From the NCBI GenBank assembly GCA_963739625.1, contig CAVUAU010000011.1, positions 186,001 through 250,000 on the forward strand: DNA of 64,000 nucleotides, written 5' to 3'. Positions 43,885 to 53,516 of this stretch are shown one piece after another. Both the position numbers and the translations under genes were made by a program. The notes under the pieces are model-generated. The model ran no database searches. It was not told where the DNA came from and worked only from the letters and a program-made list of their open reading frames with translations. Each line of letters starts with the position of its first letter. The stretch's first letter is position 1. The stretch is from Salinimicrobium sp963739625 (GTDB lineage Bacteria; Bacteroidota; Bacteroidia; Flavobacteriales; Flavobacteriaceae).

Positions 43885-43892
43885 TATATTTG
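43885..43892 (+). promoter_or_regulatory. candidate -7 box of the HYR-protein gene
   Basis: TATATTTG fits TAnnTTTG and ends 18 bases before the ATG at 43911. A TTTTC-like -33 element lies about 21 bases further upstream. The match is only to pattern. Confidence 0.4.
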
Positions 43893-43910
43893 TCTCTTAA
43901 CCTGCACTAA

Positions 43911-46900
43911 ATGAGGAGGCTCCACCAGCTAATTACCAATTACTTACAAGCCGTTTCTACGCGGCTTTTTTGTGGGTGGTGGGTTCCTCTTATAATTGTT
44001 TTTTTATCAGTTTCTAAATTTCAGTACCTGCACAGCCAGACAAGGGCTGAGGAAGTGCCAACTTATGTTCATGTGGGGAAAGAAGATTTACCCACTGTAC
44101 AGGCAACAATTAAATTATTTCCTCCTTCAGTTGATGTCAATACTGAAGATCTCACCATTGCAGTTGCTACAGATCCACAGGGGAATGTCTATACCCTTTC
44201 TTTTGGAAAAGGTGTTGATAAAAGAGATGCTGATGGTAAATTACTTGATGACAATTTTATTACCGGTCTCAAGAACCCTTTGGACATTGCAATTGATGAA
44301 GAAGGATTAATTTATATAGCCGATTATGAAGCATCTGGCGATACTTTTTTAGATAACGGGCAGATCAAAATATTTGATCCTCAAGGGAATTATCTTCGAG
44401 CCATTTGGACTTCCTTTTACAGGCCATTGGGAATAGATGTAGACGAAGAGAATATTTACATTGCCGAGTACAATGACGGAAAGCAAGGCCCTGAACCTAA
44501 CCCTATGAGCAGGGTAGAAATAGTTGATAAGTTAACGGGAGGAGTAAAAGAAAGTAATTCTAATATTCCAATACCTCTTCGAATTGCTGTTAATTCTCAA
44601 AAGCAGATCTACATCAGCCAGGGCGGGAATAATGATCCCGCTGTTATTGTCCTTGATCAAAATTTAAATGTCACCGGTCGCTTATCAAACATTATTTCTC
44701 CCGGAAGCGTAGTAATTGATGCTTTTGATTATGTTCATGTAATCGAATATGCCGGGAAAATCAAGTTCAGTGATTTCATAAATTTTGAAAACCTGAATTC
44801 CACTGATCTTAAGGCTATTGGTGCTGCCATTGATGAAGGAATTAAGAACAATGATTTTGGTGTCAAAATTTATTCTCCAAACAATTCCTACCAATATTTC
44901 TTAAAGGATGAGATAGAATTTCCTGTTGATCTTGATTTTAATAGCTGTGACAGGATGTATTTGGACAATTCCGGAAATCTTGGATTTACCCTCGGTTATC
45001 CTTCAAGACTGGAATTTGACCTGGAAATTTATCAACGTACTCCTTCTGCAGATGTTACGCCACCCGTTGCGCAGTGTGTAGGTGATTTCACCATAGATCT
45101 GGCTGCCGGGGAGGTGCGAAATTTCGTGGCTGCCGATTTCAACAACGGGTCTAAGGATCAATGTGGTGAGGTAACATTTGCTGTAAATAAATCCAGTTTC
45201 TCTGAAGCAGACGAAGGTGATAATATTGTTATTCTAACAGTCAAAGATAAGCAGGGAATTTCGAGTACCTGTGAAGTTCACGTTCAGGTAAATGTTGAAA
45301 CAGTAACTGACACCGAAGATCCTGTCTTTTCCTGCCCGGGTGATATGCAATTTTCAAATGACACAGGAGAATGTGGTGCTGTAGTCACTTTTTCGGCACC
45401 TCAGGCTACAGATGATTCCGGAGATGTCACTGTGTCTCAAAAGGAAGGTTTGGCTTCCGGAGAATTTTTTCCTTTAGGCCCGACTGAGATTGTTTTTGAG
45501 GCTACCGATGCTGCCGGAAACACTGCGGAATGTAGTTTCACAATCACAGTAGTTGATGATGAAGATCCGGAGATTAATGTATGTCCTTCCAATCTTTCTT
45601 TCGAGATTCCTTTCGGAGAAACCGGCAGAATTGTAGAGTTTGACCAACCGAAGGCTTTTGATCATTGCTCAGCAGTGACAGTAGATCAAATCGATGGATT
45701 TCCTTCCGGTTCCACATTTCCGGTGGGCACCACAACTAACATTTATAAATTATCAGACGCTGCGGGTAACTTCATCAACTGTAGTTTTACTGTTACGATC
45801 ACAGAGCTGGAAGATACAGAAGACCCTGTAATCACCTGCCCCGAAACAGTGGTTGTTTCCACAGATCCAGGCGCCTGTGGAACTGAAGTGGACTTTGAGC
45901 TTCCTGCTGTTTCTGACAATTCTGGGGAATACGAGCTCATCCAAACTGCTGGCCCTGAGCCGGGCAGCTTCTTCGAAGTGGGAGATACTTTTGTATATTT
46001 TGAGGCGAATGACAAGGCAGGAAATTCTGCTACTTGTATGCTCAAGATTTCCGTGGTTGATGACATTAATCCTGTTGCAAATTGCGTTTCAGATTTCAAG
46101 GTAACTTTAGACGCAAATGGAACTGCTTCAATTACTGCTGAAGATCTGGATAATGGCTCAACCGACAACTGCGAGATCGTGAGCAAAACTTTATCTAAAT
46201 ACAATTTTACTTCCGCAGATGTTGGAGTGGTGCCGGTAACTCTGACTGTAGCCGACGCATCAGGCTTGAGCGACCAGTGTACAGTTCAGGTAAGTTGTTA
46301 AAGACACGCCCGCCCCGGAAGCTCCGGAAGCAATTTGCAAAGATATTTCTGTCGTTTTGGACGAATCGGGAACAGCCCCTATTACTGCTGCCCAGGTTTA
46401 TGGCGGAACAGATACTGCTTTGAAGTTGGCCATTGATATTTCATCCTTTGATTGTTCTAATCTTGGGGAGAATAAAGTTGAATTGACAGTTACTGATCCG
46501 GATACAGGCCTTTCTGATAGCTGTACCGCAACTGTTACTGTTGTTGATACCACCGCTCCTGTTGCGAATTGCGTTTCCAATTTGACTGTTTACTTGAGTG
46601 AAAATGGAACCGCTTCAATTACTGCTGAAGATCTGGATAATGGCTCAACCGACAACTGCGAGATCGTGAGCAAAAGTTTATCAAAATACGATTTCACTTC
46701 TGCAGATGTTGGAGTGGTGCCGGTAACTTTAACTGTGGCGGATGCATCAGGCTTGAGCGACCAGTGTACAGTTCAGGTAACTGTTAAGGACACTCCCGCC
46801 CCGGAAGCTCCGGAAGCCATCTGCAAAGATATTTCTGTCGTTTTGGACGAATCGGGAACAGCCCCTATTACTGCTGCCCAGGTTTATGAAGGAATGAATA

Positions 46901-48287
46901 ATTCTTTGAATTTGACCATTGATATTTCATCCTTTGATTGCTCCAATCTTGGGGTGAATAAAGTGGAACTGACAGTTACTGATCCGGATACCGGCCTTTC
47001 TGATAGCTGTACCGCAACTGTTACTGTTGTCGATGAAACCAATCCTGAAGTAATATGTACCCCTCTTACGGTACAGCTCAATTCCCAGGGAACCGCACGG
47101 TGACAGCAGAACAGGTGGGCGGTGATTCGACAGACAACTGCAGTATATCACAAATGCTTCTCGATAGAACATCTTTTGGTACTGAAGATATTGGTCAACA
47201 GAAGGTGAAGTTGATAGTTATTGATGGTTCGGGAAATGAGGCTACTTGTGAAACCGTTATAACCGTGGAACCGTATGAGGAACTTCCCGGCGGAGTCATC
47301 TGCCCCGAGCCGGCCACCATTGCACTCGATGAAGATGGAGAAGTGAAAGGCCTGCGTGTAAAATATGACGGCTCAGCAGAACTGGATTTTACAGTCAGCC
47401 CCAGCTATTTTAATTGTGCAGATATAGGCACCCATCCTGTAACTGTAAGCTGGACCGGTGATTACACGGGGAGCTGTACCTCTGAAGTGACTATAGTTGA
47501 TAACACTCCACCCGAAATTAGCTGTATCGGGAATTTCGGTTTGAGGCTTAATGCCTCGGGAACAGGAGAACTTTCTGCCGAAGATGTCGTACAGTCAGCT
47601 TATGATAATTGCGGGATCAGTGAAATGAGCCTCAACAAAACCGATTTTACTACTGCCGATCTTGGGGAGCAGCAGGTGAGACTGCTGGTGACAGACAATT
47701 CCGGAAATCAATCCTATTGCGATGTCAGCATTAATGTTTTGCCTTTTGAAGGAGAAACGCAACCTGTTCAATGTGCCGAATCTGTAATTGTTGAACTGGA
47801 CGAAAACGGGGAGGGCAGCATTAATCCGAGGGATCTGTACAGCGGTGGCACAGGCAGTATCCAGTTCAGCGTAAGCAAGGAAACGTTTACCTGCGACGAT
47901 GTTGGTAAGCAAACGGTGAAATTCTCTTATACCACGCCAAATGGTTCCGGTGAATGTGATATTGTGGTGGAAGTGAGAGATCCTCTGGACGCATGTACAC
48001 AAATACCTCCCGTGGAGCCGCCAAACGAGGATGTTTTTCTAGTTCTTTATCCAAATCCAAGTCACGGCCTTGTCGAGGTCATCGCGTCAAAGAATATTTA
48101 TCTGGAGCGGGCAGAAGTTTTCGACATGCGTGGCAGGTTCCTCTTCTCAGTGGATTTTGTTCTTCCAGAAAATGGGAGAAAGATCTATGATCTCGACCTA
48201 AGAGAGCTTCAAAGCGGCGTGTACAACATCAAGTTTATAAGCAGTGATAAGGAGTACCTTCGCAGGGCAATAATCAGTAATGATTAA
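43911..48287 (+). pseudogene. giant NHL/HYR-repeat type IX-secreted surface protein, frameshifted twice
   Basis: Three frames form one protein that would be 1458 residues when corrected. The N-terminus has a signal-anchor-like hydrophobic stretch (about 22-40), and residues 80-370 form an NHL-type beta-propeller (DPQGNVYTLSFGKG, NPLDIAIDEEGLIYIADYEA, RPLGIDVDEENIYIAEY). A series of HYR/cadherin-like domains follows with the motif D-x-x-P/D-P-V and conserved Cys (EDPVFSCPGDMQFS, EDPVITCPETVVVS). A 162-residue unit repeats at 46070-47040. The C-terminal 85 residues (VLYPNPSHGLVEVIASKN, FDMRGRFL, LQSGVYNIKFISSD) are a type A sorting domain. A base is gained near 46291-46297 and one lost near 47096-47098. 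The protein is probably an adhesin or surface structural protein. Confidence 0.87.
46070..47042 (+). repeat. tandem 486-base repeat within the HYR protein
   Basis: Two copies of a unit of about 486 bases (162 codons) lie head to tail. ATTACTGCTG begins at 46131 and 46618, that is 487 apart, and long stretches such as GCTCAACCGACAACTGCGAG and the Pro/Ala linker are identical. The extra base accounts for 487 instead of 486 and marks the insertion in copy 1. Each copy encodes one STDNCEIVSK-type and one SFDCSNLGxNK-type HYR domain. Confidence 0.85.
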
Positions 48288-49188
48288 ACTGTTGTTCGAG
48301 GTAAGTAATAATTTCAGCTGGAGGGGTGGTATAATCAAACCAGGTGATCGCTTCATTTTTTCTAAACCAGGTGAACTGCCTTTTCGCAAACCGGCGGGAA
48401 TTTTTCTTGATCTCTTCAACAGCGGTTTCCAGGCTCCATTCTCCATCGAGATAGTGAAAAAGTTCTTTGTAGCCTACCGTGTTAAGTGCATTTAATCCCC
48501 TTTTTGGGTACAGGCGTTTTGCTTCCTCCAAAAGACCTTCTTCCATCATCATGTCCACACGCCGGTTAATTCGCTCATAAACGATCTCCCTGTTGGCGGT
48601 AAGGCCAATTTGAATGCTTCTAAAAGGTCTTTCTGCCTTAAGATTTCTTCGGAAGGAGGAATACGGCTTTCCCGTGCCAATGCAAATTTCCAGGGCCCTT
48701 ATGAGCCGGTGAGGATTTTGCAGGTCAACTTCTGAATAATATTCGGGATCTAATTTTTGCAGCTGCTGCTGAAGGTTCTCAATCCCTTTCTCCTGAAGTT
48801 CGGCATTTAAATTTTCCCTTACTGAAGCATCTACTTCGGGAAATTTGTCCAGGCCTTTGGTCACAGCATCTACGTACAGCCCGCTCCCGCCAACCATGAT
48901 GAGTTTGTCATGTTTTTGGAACAATTGGTTTAGTTTATCCAAAGCTTCTCTTTCAAAATCTCCTACAGAATATTCTTCTTCAATTGATTTATGATGGATA
49001 AAGTGATGAGGTGCCACCGCAAGTTCTTCGGGAGTGGGAGCGGCGGTGCCAATGCTCATTTCTTTAAAGAACTGCCGGGAGTCAGCAGAGATGATTTCCG
49101 TCGAAAAATAGTCCGCCAGCGCAAGGCTTAAAGAAGTTTTTCCAATGGCAGTGGGGCCAACAATGACAATAAGAGTATTTTCAGGCAT
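48274..49188 (-). CDS. miaA: tRNA dimethylallyltransferase
   Basis: The start at 49188 (MPENTLIVIVGPTAIGKTSL; the frame opens at 49230) gives 304 residues. The P-loop GPTAIGKTSLSLAL is near 11, EIISADSRQFFKEMSIGTAAPT near 33-54, and the substrate-binding MVGGSGLYVDAV near 99-110. The C-terminal half has NRRVDMMMEEGLLEEAKRLYPK. It adds dimethylallyl to A37 of UNN-reading tRNAs. The start lies in the last codons of the ion-channel gene, so the two are coupled. It is convergent with the HYR-protein gene, which it overlaps by a few bases. Confidence 0.94.
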   Translation of the reverse strand: MPENTLIVIVGPTAIGKTSLSLALADYFSTEIISADSRQFFKEMSIGTAAPTPEELAVAPHHFIHHKSIEEEYSVGDFEREALDKLNQLFQKHDKLIMVGGSGLYVDAVTKGLDKFPEVDASVRENLNAELQEKGIENLQQQLQKLDPEYYSEVDLQNPHRLIRALEICIGTGKPYSSFRRNLKAERPFRSIQIGLTANREIVYERINRRVDMMMEEGLLEEAKRLYPKRGLNALNTVGYKELFHYLDGEWSLETAVEEIKKNSRRFAKRQFTWFRKNEAITWFDYTTPPAEIITYLEQQFNHY

Positions 49189-50011
49189 TGAGTTTGTTTC
49201 CGCAGTTATGACAAAATTCAGATCCATCAAAATGATGATCTTCCCCGCACGCGGGACAAATTTGGGTGTTGGTGGGAATTGGATCTTCGGTACTTCTCGT
49301 GTACTCGGCGCTCACGATTCCTGTGGGCACAGCAATGATCCCGTACCCCAGGATCATAATGACAGATGCGATAGCCTGCCCCGCCGGAGTCACGGGTGCG
49401 ATATCTCCAAAACCCACTGTTGTGAGGGTGACAATACACCAGTAAATAGAGATGGGGATGTTGTCAAAACCGCCTCCTTCGCCTTCCACCAGGTGCATTA
49501 CGGTTCCCATGATGATGCAGAGGATGAGAACGGTGAACAGAAAGACCATGATCTTTGGGCGGCTGTTTCTTAATGCCGATTTTAGTTTATGGGCCTCCCC
49601 AACATACCGCGTGATCTTGAGGATCCTGAAAACTCTTAGCAGCCTTAGTGCCCTTACAGCCAGAAAGAGGTTTTGACCACCGAAAATGAAAGTAAGGTAA
49701 GTAGGGATCGTAGATAAGAGGTCTACAATTCCATAGAAGCTAAAAATGTAAGATTTTGGTCTCTTTACACTAATGATCCTTAAAATATACTCCAGGGTAA
49801 AGAGAACGGTAATGCCCCATTCGGCAATGTAAAACCAATCTGAATACCGGGCATTTAGTGACTTTACGCTTTCCAGCATCACCAAAACGATGCTAAACAC
49901 GATGACCAGCAGCAGGATGACGTCAAACAGCCTTCCCCCAGGGGTATCGGCTTCGTAAATTACTTCGTGAAGCTTCTGTTTCCATCGGGATTTTCCTGAA
50001 GTTGGTACCAA
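49181..50011 (-). CDS. voltage-gated-type potassium ion channel with C-terminal zinc ribbon
   Basis: This 276-residue protein has six hydrophobic helices (S1-S6), a voltage-sensor-like S4 with regular arginines/lysines (LFLAVRALRLLRVFRILKIT, positions about 112-131) and the selectivity filter TLTTVGFGDIAPVTPAG near 195-211 (TVGFGD, potassium). After S6, residues 243-270 hold two CxxC pairs (CPACGEDHH and CHNCG), a zinc-ribbon typical of the bacterial ion-transporter family. It conducts potassium across the inner membrane. It precedes miaA with overlapping ends. Confidence 0.9.
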   Translation of the reverse strand: MVPTSGKSRWKQKLHEVIYEADTPGGRLFDVILLLVIVFSIVLVMLESVKSLNARYSDWFYIAEWGITVLFTLEYILRIISVKRPKSYIFSFYGIVDLLSTIPTYLTFIFGGQNLFLAVRALRLLRVFRILKITRYVGEAHKLKSALRNSRPKIMVFLFTVLILCIIMGTVMHLVEGEGGGFDNIPISIYWCIVTLTTVGFGDIAPVTPAGQAIASVIMILGYGIIAVPTGIVSAEYTRSTEDPIPTNTQICPACGEDHHFDGSEFCHNCGNKLNA

Positions 50012-50094
50012 GAGAGGTGTTTTAACGAGTAAAAATAAGATATTTTACCTTTCCACCGGCGCATGAGGTAACAGATTTGCTTTGCCGGAAGTTT

Positions 50095-50136
50095 AAAAAA
50101 GAAGCTCCTTCAAAAATGGCATTTTTGAAGGAGCTT
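50095..50136 (-). terminator. terminator after the DUF3857 gene
   Basis: A 17-bp perfect stem, AAGCTCCTTCAAAAATG with CATTTTTGAAGGAGCTT (50102-50118 and 50120-50136), has a single central G. On the minus strand it is followed by CTTTTTTAAAC. It contains the AAAAATGGCATTTTT palindrome. Confidence 0.85.
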
Positions 50137-50153
50137 GAATAAAACTATATAGA

Positions 50154-52133
50154 TCAGGCAACTTTCTTTACTACAATGAGGCTTTGTTCCTGAATGTTCA
50201 TCATTTCGGCAAAGAACTTCTTTAGGTACAGGTAATAACCCGGCGCATAAACTGCCCTGGGGAAGGTAACGCGGCAACTTACATTGATCGTGTTCTCGTT
50301 GATTTGCTGCACCACAAAGAACAGCTGTCCTCCTTGTTTTGGTAAACTCAGCATTTTCTGAGCCGGAAGTTCCACCACCTCGTGTCCCTCCGGAATTTCC
50401 AGCATCACGTTATAGGTATAGGCGTCTTTGTAGCCGAAATCTATAGGATAAGTGCGTTCCTGCAGTTTAAAAGGATTCTCGCTGAAGAACTTAAAGCTGA
50501 AAGGATTGACATAGATAAGGTCATTGATCTTTTGAGCGTTGTTTTCCAGTTCGTATGAAATCACAACATTTTTCTCAAGTTCATCTTCTTGTGAAGCCTT
50601 GGCCGAAATGCTTCTAGTCTCGAGGTTTGGATGGGAAAGAGAGCCAAAGATCTCTTCGGGTTTAAGATCTTTCAGGCTGTTCCTCGTATTCAGGGCGTGA
50701 TAGCCCGAGAAAGCATGCGAAGAGATTCCCGTGGTTGTGCCATCAGGATTTAGTTTAAGACTGTCCTGCACCACAATGGTGGAAAATCCTTCAGGTTCAA
50801 TATCAATCCAGGAGCTGCCATTTTTGAAATCGAGCAACCTTCCGTAGCGATTAAGGGTGCGGAAAGGGATGAGGCCGAAACTGGCATTCTTTTCGGTAGC
50901 ATCGAGCAGGAATTTCTGGCCCTCGACCTCGAGCTGCACCATGAGATAGTTGAATTCCGTAAGAACAGGATACAATTTTGTGGGAGTCCCATTTGAGCGG
51001 GTAGAGCTAAGTACAGGAAGTACGTTGAAACCTTCTTCCTCATAAAGATTGTGCAGCAAAATGTTTATAGTCGCGACATTTCCGGTCTTTTCTTCCAGAA
51101 GCTCTTTTACATCCACATTTGTAAAGATTCGATAGTTTTCATTCCAGGTATAGTTGTCCCTTACATATTCATAGATCATCTTTGCCTTATGAAGATCGTT
51201 TGGAAGGGCGGAAATATCCTTTGGCAATACATTACGCACCCATCTCGTCTTTTTAAGCTGTCTCCCCAGCTCGTTCTCAGACTGAAGTTCTTTATCAACG
51301 TCCTCCCAGGTCTTGCTGAATTTTTTCTTGAAACCACCGTTTGGCCTTACAAATTCTGCCAGTTCGTACTCGATACGAGAAATATAGTTATAGGCAGAGG
51401 TGAGAAACTCTTCTTCCTTAAAAGCAGGAATATCACGCATGATGTACTCTGAGCGTGCACAATCTGCAGGTTCAAGGTAGTCACTTAGGGAGAAACAGTC
51501 CTCTTTTACATCGGTTTTTTCCTCTGTCATTTTAAGACTGCCAACCAGTTTTATGTTATAAATGAAGTTTCCCGGAATTTCAGCAAGGAACCTGCTGTAC
51601 ATTTTTGGGATGTCCTTTTGAAACCACCAGGGTTGAAAGTTGAAATAATATGGACTTTCCTTTTGATAAGATATGACCAGAACGGCTCCGGGTTGTACAG
51701 CGGGGAAAGTGAATTTCACCAGGTCATAGTCAGGATTTTCTTCTGTGAATATTTTATCCTCGCTAAGCTGCTGCACTTTTACGACACCGTTTTCCAGGTA
51801 GTGTGTTTCGGCTTTGAGGTCCTTTAACTTCTCTGTTCCCGAACTTCCTTTTTTAAGCCTGAATTTAAAATCAGCGTGATCAAACCCTTCTTTATTCAGG
51901 ATCTTGATCCTGGCTTCATAGTCAGTCAGCAGATGGTGGTCGTTTTCATTGTCAAAACGAGTATGGCCGTTTTCATAAATATAGAAAGCATTGGCGGTTG
52001 AATCTTTGGAATAACCTGTAGCCTGCAGTTCTGCCAGGGTAACTTGTGTGCTGTCAAGGTTGAACTGCTGTTCCTGGGCAAAAATGGTCGTCGATAAAAG
52101 GAGTAGGAGCGGGAGAAAATAAAATTTAGTCAT
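50154..52133 (-). CDS. DUF3857 domain protein, transglutaminase-like, exported
   Basis: This 659-residue protein has a signal peptide (MTKFYFLPLLLLLSTTIFAQ). The DUF3857 N-domain (about 40-260) has AEIPGNFIYNIKLVGSL and YLENGVVKVQQLS. It is followed by a transglutaminase-like core with DLHKAKMIYEYVRDNYTWNENYRIF (positions about 308-332), GNVATINILLHNLYEEEGFNVLPVL near 343-367 (the catalytic Cys of the usual G-x-C is replaced by A/T), and LDATEKNASFG near 411. Loss of the Cys suggests a non-catalytic, binding version. The role in the envelope is unknown. The nuclease gene 5' to it overlaps by 8 bases. Confidence 0.85.
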   Translation of the reverse strand: MTKFYFLPLLLLLSTTIFAQEQQFNLDSTQVTLAELQATGYSKDSTANAFYIYENGHTRFDNENDHHLLTDYEARIKILNKEGFDHADFKFRLKKGSSGTEKLKDLKAETHYLENGVVKVQQLSEDKIFTEENPDYDLVKFTFPAVQPGAVLVISYQKESPYYFNFQPWWFQKDIPKMYSRFLAEIPGNFIYNIKLVGSLKMTEEKTDVKEDCFSLSDYLEPADCARSEYIMRDIPAFKEEEFLTSAYNYISRIEYELAEFVRPNGGFKKKFSKTWEDVDKELQSENELGRQLKKTRWVRNVLPKDISALPNDLHKAKMIYEYVRDNYTWNENYRIFTNVDVKELLEEKTGNVATINILLHNLYEEEGFNVLPVLSSTRSNGTPTKLYPVLTEFNYLMVQLEVEGQKFLLDATEKNASFGLIPFRTLNRYGRLLDFKNGSSWIDIEPEGFSTIVVQDSLKLNPDGTTTGISSHAFSGYHALNTRNSLKDLKPEEIFGSLSHPNLETRSISAKASQEDELEKNVVISYELENNAQKINDLIYVNPFSFKFFSENPFKLQERTYPIDFGYKDAYTYNVMLEIPEGHEVVELPAQKMLSLPKQGGQLFFVVQQINENTINVSCRVTFPRAVYAPGYYLYLKKFFAEMMNIQEQSLIVVKKVA

Positions 52134-53499
52134 GGGTGGTAAGTGGGATGATCTTTAATCGGTTATTTTTTCTGAGATAATTCTGAATAATGTGCTGGGC
52201 ATCTCTATCATTCTTCATTGGGGTAATAATAGATTTGATGATCTCCATGTTATTCAGTTGGTAATTCAGATTAAAATAACCAATTCCTTTGAATTCTCCC
52301 TCTTCCACTAAAAGTGCACTTTTCTCGTCTATTTCCCGTCCGCGATCGATCACCAGCATATTTTGATTGAGATAGCTGTATTTATCGATCACCTGTTGTA
52401 CGCGTTCATTGTAAGACGTAGGGGATTCTTTAGAAACGCAGGCACCGTTGCATTTTTTGATGCTATAATTGAAGCAGGCGCCGTTTCCCGAATGAAGGCC
52501 GGTGAATTTGTGACAAAGTTCAAATTCTTCGACCATGTTATTCAGGAGGCTTTTTGCCTGCTGCAGGTTGGTAAATGTAGTTATATTTTTCTTCCGGCCA
52601 TCGGCCTTGGCAATCTTCAGGTGGATATAACCTTCAGAATCTACCGAGTGGTACAAGGCGTACGAAAAAAGGTTTTTTGAAAGCGCCTTGTTGTAACGGG
52701 GTTTGTTCTTTTTGATCTCCTCGTTTTCCTTGAGAAGCGCGTTGAGTTCATTACCCGTAGCTTCATAGGAGATGGAGACCACTTCCTTCTGGATCTCCCT
52801 TGACTTACGATTTTCACTCGTAAAATGCTGGTTTACCCGTTTTTTGATGTTCTTGCTTTTCCCAATGTAGATGATCTCTCCCTGAGAATTGTGCAGGTAA
52901 TAAACGCCGGTAATTGATGGCAGTTCCTCCAGGAGATGAACCAGTTTTGTATCCATTTGATTTTTGGGAGTATTGCGTACAGCGCTTTTTAAAATCTCTT
53001 TTTCGGAATCTTTTGCCAGCAGCATCTTAAAGAGTTTTACCGTCGCCTGCGCATCACCATTTGCGCGGTGCCTGTCACTTAGAGGAATTCCAAGGGCCCG
53101 CACCAGTTTTCCAAGACTGTAAGATTTTTGTCCCGGAATAAGTTTTTTGGAAAGCTCAACAGTACACAGGCTCTGGCGCTCAAATTCAAAGCCAAGCCTG
53201 CCAAATTCTGTTCTTAAGATTCGGTAATCAAATTTCGCGTTGTGTGCAACGATAATGCTGCCTTCTGTGATCTCCACGATCCTTTTGGCGACTTCGTAGA
53301 ATTTTGGAGCATTACGAAGCATTTCGTTGTTGATACCTGTGAGGCCTATTACAAAAGGTTGTATAGGGATCTCTGGATTCACCAGGCTTATAAATTGGTC
53401 AACTACTTTATGCCCGTCAAATTTATAGACTGCAATCTCTGTTATTCCTTCTTCATTATACTTCCCGCCGGTAGTCTCTATGTCTAAAATTGCGTACAA
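52126..53499 (-). CDS. exonuclease (DEDDh) fused to GIY-YIG nuclease, UvrC/Cho-like
   Basis: This 457-residue protein has an N-terminal DEDDh exonuclease (residues 1-170): AILDIETTGGKYNE near 3-16, IVAHNAKFDYRILRTEF near 80-96 and HRANGDAQATVKLF near 146-159. Then comes a GIY-YIG domain (about 195-270): ITGVYYLHNSQGEIIYIGKSKNIKKRVNQHF, where GVYY/YIG and K, R are the catalytic motif. A C-terminal segment with CHKFTGLHSG...CFNYSIKKCNGACV follows near 330-360, the Cys-rich UvrC-like part. Known fusions of DnaQ-like and UvrC-N/Cho domains act in nucleotide-excision-type repair. It lies next to DUF3857 and PLPBP genes. Confidence 0.87.
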   Translation of the reverse strand: MYAILDIETTGGKYNEEGITEIAVYKFDGHKVVDQFISLVNPEIPIQPFVIGLTGINNEMLRNAPKFYEVAKRIVEITEGSIIVAHNAKFDYRILRTEFGRLGFEFERQSLCTVELSKKLIPGQKSYSLGKLVRALGIPLSDRHRANGDAQATVKLFKMLLAKDSEKEILKSAVRNTPKNQMDTKLVHLLEELPSITGVYYLHNSQGEIIYIGKSKNIKKRVNQHFTSENRKSREIQKEVVSISYEATGNELNALLKENEEIKKNKPRYNKALSKNLFSYALYHSVDSEGYIHLKIAKADGRKKNITTFTNLQQAKSLLNNMVEEFELCHKFTGLHSGNGACFNYSIKKCNGACVSKESPTSYNERVQQVIDKYSYLNQNMLVIDRGREIDEKSALLVEEGEFKGIGYFNLNYQLNNMEIIKSIITPMKNDRDAQHIIQNYLRKNNRLKIIPLTTHD

Positions 53500-53516
53500 A
53501 TGCTAACCTCCAATGT

